Shown: positions 1 to 5,584 of the stretch, piece by piece
Layout: each line of letters opens with the position of its first letter
Numbering within the stretch: the stretch's first letter is position 1
From: Alphaproteobacteria bacterium
GTDB taxonomy: Bacteria > Pseudomonadota > Alphaproteobacteria > JANQSM01
Direction: 5' to 3'
Assembly (NCBI GenBank): GCA_028284025.1
Contig: JANQSM010000227.1
Span: 1-5,674 of the forward strand
Length of the DNA stretch: 5,674 nucleotides
The notes under the pieces: model-generated
The model's database searches: none
What the model was told of the DNA's origin: nothing
What the model saw: the letters and a program-made list of their open reading frames with translations, nothing else
Program-made: the position numbers and the translations under genes

Positions 1-336
1 GCAAGTTTAACAGAAGAAGTGCTAACCCAACTGGAATGTTATAACGTTTCTGTTGTTCAGGGACCTTTGACAGAAGGGTATACCAAACAGGCTCCGTACA
101 ATGTTATTTTGCTGGCAGGCGCCGTTGCATCAGTACCAGAATCCTTGACGGATCAACTGGCCAATGGCGGCCGACTGGTTACTGTGATAGACGACAATGC
201 CTATTATCCAGATAACACGGTGGGTAAAGCTACCCTGTTCTATAAATCTGGTAATACAGTATCCCAGAAACAATTATTTGATGCTCAGGTAAAGCCGTTA
301 CCTGGTTTTCAAAAAGCACCGACTTTTGAATTCTAG
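1..336 (+). CDS. pcm: Protein-L-isoaspartate O-methyltransferase family protein, 3' part (5' end outside window)
   Basis: The reading frame is open from base 1 to a TAG at 334-336, so only the C-terminal 111 residues are present and the true start lies upstream. A GTG at 19 is internal and not a credible start. Visible family features are the segment APYNVILLAGAV, a stretch VPESLTDQLANGGRLVTV typical of the second half of the methyltransferase Rossmann fold, and the C-terminal FDAQVKPLPGF segment shared by alphaproteobacterial Pcm-like proteins. Members transfer a methyl group from S-adenosylmethionine to L-isoaspartyl residues, starting repair of aged cytoplasmic proteins. The SAM-binding glycine motif would be in the missing half, so activity cannot be judged. 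The stop codon is one base from the rhodanese start, suggesting co-transcription and translational coupling. The family call is fairly firm; the exact substrate of this divergent branch is less so. Confidence 0.82.
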   Translation, partial: ASLTEEVLTQLECYNVSVVQGPLTEGYTKQAPYNVILLAGAVASVPESLTDQLANGGRLVTVIDDNAYYPDNTVGKATLFYKSGNTVSQKQLFDAQVKPLPGFQKAPTFEF

Positions 337-337
337 A

Positions 338-670
338 ATGCACAAGGATCTTCCTTCCCGGTCAGTCCAAGAGTTGGAATCTATGATCGACCAGCAGCAG
401 GATTTTACCTTGTTGGATGTGCGCGAAGACTGGGAGCTTGAAATCTGCAAGTTGAGTTATAATTTAATACATATTCCAATGAACCAGGTTCCTAATAATC
501 TGGATAAATTGGATAAAGATAAATTGATTATTGTTATGTGCGGCTCGGGAGGGCGCAGTGCGAAAATTACCAAATTTCTACTGCAAAACGGATTTACCCA
601 CAGTTTTAACCTTACTGGGGGTATCCTCCAGTGGGCGAAAGAGATTGAGCCAAGCCTGCCAACCTATTAA
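338..670 (+). CDS. Single-domain rhodanese-like sulfurtransferase
   Basis: This 110-residue protein is one complete rhodanese domain. It has LLDVRE at residues 25-30, the active-site loop CGSGGRS at 68-74 with the catalytic cysteine at 68, and NLTGGILQWA near the C-terminus (91-100). The loop fits the six-residue active-site pattern of sulfurtransferases that carry sulfur as a cysteine persulfide; the acceptor is unknown. There is no signal peptide, so it should be cytoplasmic. I chose ATG 338 over an in-frame TTG at 326, which lies inside the preceding gene. ATG 338 follows the pcm-like stop by one base, so translation probably depends on coupling, because no Shine-Dalgarno sequence is evident. 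The next gene starts 9 bases after its stop, which places it in a three-gene transcription unit with pcm and tolC. Its link to protein repair or efflux is not known. Confidence 0.9.
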   Translation: MHKDLPSRSVQELESMIDQQQDFTLLDVREDWELEICKLSYNLIHIPMNQVPNNLDKLDKDKLIIVMCGSGGRSAKITKFLLQNGFTHSFNLTGGILQWAKEIEPSLPTY

Positions 671-679
671 AACAAGAGC

Positions 680-2044
680 ATGAGGTTTTTCTTATCTTTG
701 TTGGTTTTTGCCTGTATAGGGCTGTGGGCTTTCTCTGCCCAGGCGATAACGCTAAAGCATGCTTTAAGCATGGCCTATCAGAACAATCAAACTCTATTGG
801 CCAAACAGCGGGAGGTGGAAACCGCTATGGAGAAGGTTGCTTTAGCCAATTCTAATTGGCGACCGAGCATTACCGCCGGGGCCAGTGCAACGCGTACCCG
901 GATTGAGGTAGATGCACCGGGTACCCCCACCATTTTAGGTACACCCAAGGAAGCATCGCTGAATGTAGAGCAGCCGATCTTTCGGGGTGGCAGCAACTTT
1001 GCCGCTAAAGACAGAGCAGAGAATGAGGTGCTGGCTTCTTTTGCTGGCTTACACCAAACAGAACAGGAGGTTTTGCTCAAAGCTGCCCAGGCTTATCTGG
1101 ATTTGATTCGTGAGCAAGCAGTCGTGCGCCTAAACAAGAAAAATGAAGATGTGTTAGACAATCAGCTGAAATCTACCCGGATCAGCTTTAAGCTAGGTGA
1201 GGTCACGAAAACGGATGTTGCCCAGGCTGAAGCCAGGTTGGCCGAAGCTATATCCAGCCGGATTCAGGCAGAAGGCGCCTATGAAGCGACGAAAGCTACT
1301 TATGAGCAAGTGGTTGGCCCATCCCCAGCCAAATTAGTCCCGCCAGATGAAATGAAATTTAATCCAGGCGATCGCCAGAAACTCATCACCATGGCAATGG
1401 AATCCAATCCCATGGTGATGCAGGCAATTTTTACTGAAAGAGCTGCTGCCAAACAGGTGAATGAAGAGATTGGTGGGATATTGCCGCAGGTTAGCCTGTC
1501 AGGATCTGCCAGCCGTAATATGGATAACTTCACCTTTGGGACAGCCGGTGCAGATACGGATGTGTATGCGCTTGGGGCGACTGTCAGCGTGCCATTCTAC
1601 CAGGGAGGGGCCCAGGCCTCTCGGGTGCGGGCTGCAAAATACACGGCTAGTCAACGACGCATTGAAATTGAGCAAGCTCGACGGGAAGCACGAGAGCAGG
1701 CTATTGCAGCCTGGCAACAGTTGCAAACGGCCCAGGCGGCGATGACATCCTTTGAAAAACAAGTAGCTGCAACAGATTTAGCCTTGACCGGTGTACGTAA
1801 GGAAAATCAGCTGGGGTTAAGGTCTACCTTGGATTTGCTGGATGCAGAGCGCGAAGCTCTGGATGCGAAAATATCTCTTATTTCATCTTGGCGGGATTAT
1901 GTTCTGGCTGGGTTTCAAACTCTCTCCGTAATAGGCCATCTGACGGCAAAAGATCTTAATTTAGGTACATCCTTGTATGATCCGCACGCAGTTTATGCTA
2001 AAGTAAGGGGCAAATGGTGGGGTTTTGGCGTTGAGTCTGAATAA
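680..2044 (+). CDS. tolC: TolC-family outer-membrane efflux channel
   Basis: This 454-residue protein is close to the usual TolC length. It starts with a signal peptide: a charged MRFF start, a hydrophobic core, and a likely cleavage after AQA at residue 22. The mature part shows the internal duplication of the OEP family. QPIFRGG (98-104) is mirrored by VPFYQGG (304-310), and FKLGEVTKTDVAQAEARL (170-187) is mirrored by NQLGLRSTLDLLDAERE (376-392). The long Ala/Gln/Glu-rich stretches between them fit the helical hairpins of the periplasmic tunnel. TolC forms a trimeric outer-membrane channel used by tripartite efflux pumps and type I secretion. No inner-membrane pump or adaptor gene is in the window, so its partner is unknown. 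ATG 680 lies 9 bases after the rhodanese stop with only a weak purine-rich stretch (674-678) before it. An FtsY- or NodT-type lipoprotein role is unlikely because no lipobox is evident. Confidence 0.93.
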   Translation: MRFFLSLLVFACIGLWAFSAQAITLKHALSMAYQNNQTLLAKQREVETAMEKVALANSNWRPSITAGASATRTRIEVDAPGTPTILGTPKEASLNVEQPIFRGGSNFAAKDRAENEVLASFAGLHQTEQEVLLKAAQAYLDLIREQAVVRLNKKNEDVLDNQLKSTRISFKLGEVTKTDVAQAEARLAEAISSRIQAEGAYEATKATYEQVVGPSPAKLVPPDEMKFNPGDRQKLITMAMESNPMVMQAIFTERAAAKQVNEEIGGILPQVSLSGSASRNMDNFTFGTAGADTDVYALGATVSVPFYQGGAQASRVRAAKYTASQRRIEIEQARREAREQAIAAWQQLQTAQAAMTSFEKQVAATDLALTGVRKENQLGLRSTLDLLDAEREALDAKISLISSWRDYVLAGFQTLSVIGHLTAKDLNLGTSLYDPHAVYAKVRGKWWGFGVESE

Positions 2045-2132
2045 TCAACAGGTTCGCCAAAATTGTGCTTGCTAAAAACAGCACAAACACACAATATCTA
2101 TGAAATAGGGCAAGGGTGGCGACTATATTTAG

Positions 2133-2156
2133 CGAATTGCATTTTTTTGCAATTCG
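2133..2156. other. Hairpin between tolC and popZ-like gene
   Basis: CGAATTGCA (2133-2141) pairs perfectly with TGCAATTCG (2148-2156) around a loop of six T, giving a 9-bp stem. It lies 88 bases after the tolC stop and directly abuts the TATAAT box at 2157. It could end tolC transcription, but no U-tract follows the stem, so a classical intrinsic terminator is not supported. As double-stranded DNA it is an inverted repeat sitting at the -35 to spacer position of the candidate popZ promoter, so it could equally be a regulator site. Confidence 0.45.
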
Positions 2157-2162
2157 TATAAT
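2157..2162 (+). promoter_or_regulatory. Candidate -10 box of the popZ-like gene
   Basis: TATAAT is a perfect match to the sigma-70 -10 consensus, 40 bases before the ATG at 2203. No good -35 box lies at 16-18 bases upstream; the region there is occupied by the left arm of the hairpin (GAATTG at 2134-2139). Either the promoter relies on an activator or the match is chance in AT-rich DNA. Confidence 0.4.
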
Positions 2163-2175
2163 AACTCATATTTTA

Positions 2176-2187
2176 TTAACATGTTAA
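2176..2187. promoter_or_regulatory. 12-bp perfect palindrome in the popZ-like leader
   Basis: TTAACATGTTAA is a perfect palindrome located 14 bases after the TATAAT box and 15 bases before the start codon, where a dimeric repressor could block initiation. The CtrA consensus is TTAA-N7-TTAA; here the spacing is N4, so it is not a standard CtrA site. A binding role is inference from position and symmetry only. Confidence 0.3.
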
Positions 2188-2202
2188 ATATATCGTAGGC
2201 TT

Positions 2203-2934
2203 ATGACTGCTGCTCAAGATGAACCCTCTATGGATGAAATACTCGCTTCTATTCGGCGAATTATTTCAGAAGATGATGAGGAGGGTGGCGAAGAACAAAA
2301 AGAAGAAGCAGCTGAGGCGGCTCCTGAGCCTGCGGCGGAACCGGAAGCAGAACCTCCGGCTCCGGAACCTGAACCGGAGCCAGAACCTGCTGCGGAAGCA
2401 GCACCTGCAGCTGAGGCGGCACCAGAACCTGCCCCTGAGCCTGAACCGGAGCCAGAACCAGAACCGGAGCCTCCGGCGCCAGAACCTGAAGCAGAGCCTG
2501 AGCCTGCTCCAGAAGCTGCGGCAGAGGAACCGGAGGAAGAAATTGTTGAATTAACGGACGTGGTAGAAGATGAAAAACCTGCTGAACCTGAACCAGAACC
2601 GGAAGCTCCTGCGCCGGAGCCTGAACCCGAACCTGAGCCAGAGCCGGTTGCAGCCGCTGACGCCACACCGTCCGTACAGGAATCACTTGCACGTCTGGGC
2701 AGCGAGATTGTTGGCGATGAAGCCGCTCAAGCTAGCACAGACCAATTTGCAGAACTTGCCAAAGCAGCCGCACCAAAGGAAACAGAGTTGTCTACGATAG
2801 AAGATTTGATTCGCGATTTGATTCGCCCGCATTTACGGGAATGGCTTGACCAGAATCTGCCGCCAATGGTAGAGCGCCTTGTTAGCGCAGAGATTGAGCG
2901 CATGGCCCGTGAAGGCGAAGATAAAGCCAAGTAA
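2203..2934 (+). CDS. popZ: PopZ-family (DUF2497) polar organising protein
   Basis: This 243-residue protein opens with a conserved segment, EPSMDEILASIRRIISEDD (residues 7-25), almost a signature of PopZ/DUF2497. A very acidic Glu/Pro/Ala linker follows (about 26-150), broken by a short hydrophobic motif EEIVELTDVVEDE (112-124) that recurs in family members. The C-terminal helices lie at about 196-238 and include IRPHLREWLDQNLPPMVERL. In Caulobacter, PopZ self-assembles through its C-terminal helices into a polar condensate. It captures ParB-bound centromeres and client proteins through the N-terminal helix, and the disordered Pro/Glu linker sets the material state. The same architecture here supports the same role, though not a proven polar location. 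ATG 2203 is preferred because it gives the canonical N-terminus; only a weak GTAGG precedes it. It follows tolC by 158 bases and probably has its own promoter. The family call is strong; functional equivalence is inferred. Confidence 0.9.
   Translation: MTAAQDEPSMDEILASIRRIISEDDEEGGEEQKEEAAEAAPEPAAEPEAEPPAPEPEPEPEPAAEAAPAAEAAPEPAPEPEPEPEPEPEPPAPEPEAEPEPAPEAAAEEPEEEIVELTDVVEDEKPAEPEPEPEAPAPEPEPEPEPEPVAAADATPSVQESLARLGSEIVGDEAAQASTDQFAELAKAAAPKETELSTIEDLIRDLIRPHLREWLDQNLPPMVERLVSAEIERMAREGEDKAK
2317..2646 (+). repeat. Degenerate Glu-Pro coding repeat in the popZ-like gene
   Basis: The DNA for residues about 39-148 is a run of GAR-CCN (Glu-Pro) hexamers with alanine codons mixed in. The 20-base string CCTGAACCGGAGCCAGAACC occurs exactly at 2368-2387 and again at 2440-2459, 72 bases (24 codons) apart, pointing to an internal duplication. 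Elsewhere the codons vary synonymously (GAA/GAG, CCT/CCG/CCA/CCC), so composition seems kept at protein level rather than by recent slippage. Confidence 0.75.
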
Positions 2935-2967
2935 CCATTTTTTGTAATCACAAAATACTGCTTGCGC

Positions 2968-2994
2968 TTGCCACCGTTTTTTACTATGTAAGAT
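2968..2994 (+). promoter_or_regulatory. Candidate promoter of tRNA-Ala
   Basis: TTGCCA (2968-2973, 5 of 6 to the -35 consensus) and TAAGAT (2989-2994, 4 of 6 to the -10 consensus) are separated by 15 bases, which is short. An overlapping alternative is TTGCGC (2962-2967) with TATGTA (2985-2990) at 17 bases. Either would start transcription a few bases before the tRNA. The call rests on position and partial matches. Confidence 0.3.
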
Positions 2995-3009
2995 ATCTCT
3001 TTATTATGT

Positions 3010-3085
3010 GGGGGTGTAGCTCAGTTGGGAGAGCACTTGATTTGCATTCAAGAGGTCGCAGGTTCGATCCCTGTCACCTCCACCA
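3010..3085 (+). tRNA. tRNA-Ala(UGC)
   Basis: The 76-base gene folds as a complete cloverleaf. The acceptor stem GGGGGTG/CACCTCC carries the G3-U70 wobble pair that defines alanine tRNAs. The D stem is GCTC/GAGC. The anticodon stem CTTGA/TCAAG encloses TTTGCAT with anticodon TGC at 3043-3045. The T stem GCAGG/CCTGT encloses TTCGATC. The discriminator A and the CCA end are encoded. It reads GCA directly and other GCN codons by wobble if U34 is modified. The gene stands alone, not in a visible rRNA operon. Its 3' 27 bases are duplicated at 5585, so it appears to have served as an integration site and to have been rebuilt intact. Confidence 0.97.
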
Positions 3086-3088
3086 CTT
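3059..3088 (+). repeat. Left attachment-site repeat (inside tRNA-Ala 3' end)
   Basis: This is the left copy of the 30-bp perfect direct repeat. It runs from the T stem of tRNA-Ala through the CCA and three further bases (CTT). Identity ends at 3089 (A here, T at 5615) and before 3059 (G here, T at 5584). Confidence 0.8.
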
Positions 3089-3223
3089 AACTCTTCATCA
3101 CTTTTCAGTAAGGACTCTAGGAAGCAATGTATTTTGATTGCCGCCCTTAACGTGTTTGATTTCCAAATGAATATATCTTGCTGTTTTGTAAGGCCATCAA
3201 GTAGTAAGACCTAGGTTTCCAAC

Positions 3224-3252
3224 TGGATAAATGTGAATGGCGGTGTTATAAA
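3224..3252 (+). promoter_or_regulatory. Candidate promoter of the RidA-like gene, possibly leaderless
   Basis: TGGATA (3224-3229, 4 of 6) and TATAAA (3247-3252, 5 of 6) are 17 bases apart, an ideal spacing. The predicted start of transcription, about 7-8 bases beyond, falls on the ATG at 3260. No Shine-Dalgarno sequence precedes that ATG, which fits a leaderless message. The call is computed by eye and is tentative. Confidence 0.35.
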
Positions 3253-3259
3253 ATTTATT

Positions 3260-3646
3260 ATGGAAATCATCAATACACCTAATGCGCCTCAACCCAATGG
3301 TCATTACGCCCAAGCGACTGTCTACAACAATACAGTTTATACCGCTGTTCAACTTGGAATTAAACCCGAGGATACCAATCCAACGCCAGGCACAGTCAAA
3401 GAACAAGCTGAGCAGGTTCTAAAAAACCTTCAAGCAGTTTTGAAGGCAGCAGGCAGTGACTTATCTTCCGCGCTGCGGATTATGATCTACGTCACGGATG
3501 TAAAGCATTGGGAGGAGGTGAATGAGATCTATACCCAAATCCTCGGCGACCACAAGCCTGCTCGTGGTGTAGTTCCAGTAACTCAGTTACATCTTGGATT
3601 TGACGTAGGTATGGAAGTTATTGCTGAGGTGAGAGACAAGCTATGA
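3260..3646 (+). CDS. RidA/YjgF/UK114-family protein (enamine/imine deaminase family)
   Basis: The protein has 128 residues, the usual RidA length. It starts with the family-typical IINTPNAPQPNGHYAQA (3-19), followed by QLGIKPED, then EQAEQVLKNLQAVLKAAG (48-65), and KPARGVVPV (99-107). Arg102 matches the arginine that holds the substrate carboxylate in RidA, and Glu119 matches the conserved acidic residue near the end. The cysteine usually two places after the arginine is valine here, and the common LP after it reads LH. RidA proteins hydrolyse reactive 2-aminoacrylate and related imines in the trimer cleft, but several paralogues have other or unknown roles. I place the start at ATG 3260; an upstream in-frame GTG at 3233 would add nine non-conserved residues. 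Its stop overlaps the hydrolase start (ATGA, 3643-3646), so the two are translationally coupled. As cargo of a tRNA-linked element it is probably an accessory paralogue, not the housekeeping copy. Confidence 0.9.
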   Translation: MEIINTPNAPQPNGHYAQATVYNNTVYTAVQLGIKPEDTNPTPGTVKEQAEQVLKNLQAVLKAAGSDLSSALRIMIYVTDVKHWEEVNEIYTQILGDHKPARGVVPVTQLHLGFDVGMEVIAEVRDKL

Positions 3647-4194
3647 GGATTGTGCTAATTCATGGGACTAAGGGATCACCAGAGAGTAATTGGATTCCAT
3701 GGCTGTGCCAAGAGTTAGAAACAAACGGTCACAGAGTTATTTGTCCGAAACTACCCACTCCTGAAAATCAGTCAATAGAAAGTTGGATAGAAGCTTTTGA
3801 CAATCAAGTTGGAGAATTAACAGAGCAGGATATATTGGTTGGCCACAGTATGGGGGTTGGTTTTATCTTACGTCTTCTTGAAAGAGGGGCATCTGTAAAG
3901 GGAATAATCCTTGTATCTGGATTTACTGATATCTTAGGAATTCCAGAATATGATCAGCTTAACTCCTCTTTAATTAAAAAACCTTTTGATTGGAGTACAA
4001 TTTTACAGAACACAGAGCATGTTTCCATTTTTGCAGGTGACAAAGATCCATATATACCCTTTTCTCAAACTCAAAAACTTGAGCAGAATCTAAAGGTTGA
4101 GGCCACAATTTTTATTGGCGGTGGGCATTTAAATAGCGAGAGTGGATACACTGAATTTGAAGAATTAAAAGAAGAGATTTTAAAAATCATATGA
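3643..4194 (+). CDS. RBBP9/YdeN-type alpha/beta serine hydrolase
   Basis: The 183-residue protein has the compact alpha/beta-hydrolase plan of the RBBP9/YdeN group. It has IVLIHGTKGSPESNWIPWL at the N-terminus (oxyanion region), the nucleophile elbow GHSMG (67-71, Ser69), GDKDPYIP (132-139) supplying the acid residue, probably Asp135, and GGGHLN (159-164) with the catalytic His162. The full triad is therefore present. There is no signal peptide, so it should be cytoplasmic. Substrates of this group are poorly known; esterase-like activity is expected. It overlaps the RidA-like gene by four bases (ATGA) and the following small ORF by four bases (ATGA, 4191-4194). This fixes the start at ATG 3643 and shows it to be the middle of a coupled three-gene unit. 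Its bases look AT-rich compared with tolC, in line with the island setting. Confidence 0.9.
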   Translation: MRIVLIHGTKGSPESNWIPWLCQELETNGHRVICPKLPTPENQSIESWIEAFDNQVGELTEQDILVGHSMGVGFILRLLERGASVKGIILVSGFTDILGIPEYDQLNSSLIKKPFDWSTILQNTEHVSIFAGDKDPYIPFSQTQKLEQNLKVEATIFIGGGHLNSESGYTEFEELKEEILKII

Positions 4195-4298
4195 CCAACT
4201 TGAAATCTATCGAAAAAGATATCAAAGCCATTAAGGAGCGAAATGCGCGTGTAGAAGCTGATAAGGCCTGGACATACATTGCCGCCTCCCCGACATAA
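4191..4298 (+). pseudogene. Truncated small protein, N-terminal remnant
   Basis: The ATG at 4191 overlaps the hydrolase stop in an ATGA junction and opens a frame of 35 codons ending at TAA 4296-4298. The first 27 residues form a charged, probably helical segment (IEKDIKAIKERNARVEADKAW). From memory it resembles the N-terminus of small bacterial proteins of about 80-90 residues that continue into two membrane helices and are sometimes found beside such hydrolases. Here the frame leaves that pattern after Trp27 and ends eight residues later, with no membrane segment in any forward frame downstream. I therefore read it as a gene cut by a deletion or insertion at about 4271. It might still be translated as a short peptide. 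Family recall is unverified. Confidence 0.5.
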
Positions 4299-4461
4299 TC
4301 CGAGAAGCAACGTTTGACGGAACGTCATCCACGTAGTGTGAGCTTTGAAAGCCCCAGCCGTCCAGAAGAAGGATAGGCACATCTTGTTTTTATAGATAAA
4401 ATTGATAATGTGCAACTTTGAACGGAAATGAATACAAAAGAATAGTTATCGAAATAAAAAA
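4272..4461. other. Non-coding scar between hydrolase unit and HEPN-motif gene
   Basis: Bases about 4272-4375 look richer in G+C than the AT-rich genes on either side and hold no convincing gene on either strand. A minus-strand frame across here is open but lacks any recognisable motif. The block begins exactly where the small ORF departs from its expected sequence, so it may be a leftover of an earlier cargo gene joined by deletion. A small inverted repeat TGACG-GAA-CGTCA sits at 4315-4327. The last 60 bases are AT-rich and presumably contain the promoter of the next gene; the best partial match is TTGAAC at 4418-4423 without a good -10 box. Confidence 0.4.
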
Positions 4462-5463
4462 ATGGATATAGCAAAAACCAAAATAGATAGGCTCCGCGAT
4501 GGCGCTATTACTCTAAAAATGGGCAGCAATGTTAAAGAGTTTTTATCAACCTCAGCCAATCGCTATGCAGTAACAGAGCAGGCCATATATAAAATTAGCT
4601 TGGCAGATGAAATAGATCCAGAGAGGACTAACCCTGATATTCCAAATTGCAGTCAAGAAGTTATATCTGCTGGATATAATGATGAAGTTGTTGGGCGAAT
4701 TTTAATGACTGCTAAATACTTGTTTGATGAGAACAAAGCAGAAGTTAGCCCTGTTATAGGCAGCTTCTTTGAAGCAGTCATTGAGCTTACAAATCATGTT
4801 CTAGAGCTTAAAAAAATGATAAGTGAGCTTAAGGAAGAGATCGTGAGTAAAGAAAAGTATATTATAAACACCCAGCAAGAACCAGATACCTTTATGCTTC
4901 CATCCATTACGGATTTGAAGATAAAAGTGCATAATATTTTAGTCATGGCCGATAAAGCAAAAGATGGAATTTTACTGCTCTACAAGATTCACCTTCTTCC
5001 AGATGCGGACGAGAGACCTAAACTACATGAATATTGTGAGGCGATTCAAAAAGTTCCAAATATTGATAATGATGCCTTAACTTCATGGGAAGAAAAAAGA
5101 AAGTTTTTATCTTTGGTTCGTAACACAAGAAACTGTAGTGAACACCCTAAGCAAGGTCAACGGATCTTGCTGGATGATTTTACAATGCGCCCTGATGGTT
5201 CAATTACAGCACCCATTATTCAAATTGAACATGAAGAAACACCGATCGGTTTGCATCAGTTGATTAAGTTTATGGAATTTCTTGAGAGAATGATCATCGA
5301 TTATGCTGAGCTATCATCTGCGTTTATTAAATCCCTTTCACTGATGAAGAACAATCCCTTCAACGAATGGGTGTCAGAATTCCCAGAAGAACAAAGGCGC
5401 CACCCACATGTTCGATATTACCGATCAGTCAACATGGGTGGAACAAGCCACATATTAGGTTAG
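4462..5463 (+). CDS. HEPN-motif protein of unknown function (candidate ribonuclease/defence protein)
   Basis: This 333-residue protein has no signal peptide or membrane helix. The N-terminal part (about 1-90), including NRYAVTEQAIYKISLADEID (33-52), looks like a conserved domain I cannot name. Residues about 103-135 are Leu/Ile/Lys/Glu-rich and could form a coiled coil. The C-terminal half has helical stretches at about 150-175 and 207-228, and a final helix at 263-296. The second helix ends in RNCSEH (223-228), the R-N-x3-H form of the HEPN R-x4-6-H motif. Next comes a DDFTMRPDGSITAPIIQI segment (238-255), like the loop after the motif in HEPN-like proteins. HEPN proteins include RNA-cutting toxins, abortive-infection proteins and Cas accessory nucleases, where the Arg and His form the active site of a dimer. 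Start ATG 4462 has no clear ribosome-binding site. No antitoxin (for example MNT) gene is adjacent. The HEPN assignment rests on motif and helix pattern, so nuclease activity is inference. Confidence 0.6.
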   Translation: MDIAKTKIDRLRDGAITLKMGSNVKEFLSTSANRYAVTEQAIYKISLADEIDPERTNPDIPNCSQEVISAGYNDEVVGRILMTAKYLFDENKAEVSPVIGSFFEAVIELTNHVLELKKMISELKEEIVSKEKYIINTQQEPDTFMLPSITDLKIKVHNILVMADKAKDGILLLYKIHLLPDADERPKLHEYCEAIQKVPNIDNDALTSWEEKRKFLSLVRNTRNCSEHPKQGQRILLDDFTMRPDGSITAPIIQIEHEETPIGLHQLIKFMEFLERMIIDYAELSSAFIKSLSLMKNNPFNEWVSEFPEEQRRHPHVRYYRSVNMGGTSHILG

Positions 5464-5512
5464 TGGAATTGCTCGCTAGACCTTAAGTGGCACTGACGAA
5501 AAATTTATTGAA

Positions 5513-5526
5513 AACTGGGTCCAGTT
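5513..5526. repeat. Short inverted repeat near the right end of the element
   Basis: AACTGG-GT-CCAGTT is a near-perfect palindrome 59 bases before the right direct repeat. It is followed by a very AT-rich stretch (5541-5569) that contains ATATTTA (5545-5551) and its complement TAAATAT (5563-5569). Such sites near an att end could bind recombination proteins, but this is only positional reasoning. No gene lies in 5464-5584. Confidence 0.3.
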
Positions 5527-5584
5527 GAGGGTACATCCAAAGATATATTTATAATTATTTATTAAATATCAATTTCCTATCCCT

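Noticed and set aside
787..1762. Open frames on the minus strand and a second plus frame within tolC
   Set aside because: They lie entirely inside a TolC reading frame with clear family motifs and show no independent domain.
2063..2086. Inverted repeat TTGTGCT/AGCACAA after tolC as a terminator
   Set aside because: The stem is 7 bp with a 10-base loop and is followed by ACACACAAT, not a T-run.
2317..2646. CRISPR array or satellite repeat
   Set aside because: The repeat is in frame within a protein gene, lacks uniform repeats and spacers, and encodes the expected acidic proline-rich linker.
2214..2692. Long open frames opposite and out of phase with the popZ-like gene, one rich in Gly-Ser
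   Set aside because: They are by-products of the Glu-Pro codon repeat read on the other strand or in other frames; the plus frame has clear PopZ termini at both ends.
2940..2955. TTTTGT-AATC-ACAAAA hairpin after the popZ-like gene as a terminator
   Set aside because: The 6-bp stem has a single G-C pair and is followed by TACTG rather than a T-run; too weak to annotate.
4071..4415. Minus-strand open frame across the hydrolase end and the scar
   Set aside because: It overlaps the catalytic-His region of a well-supported hydrolase and shows no motif or ribosome-binding site.
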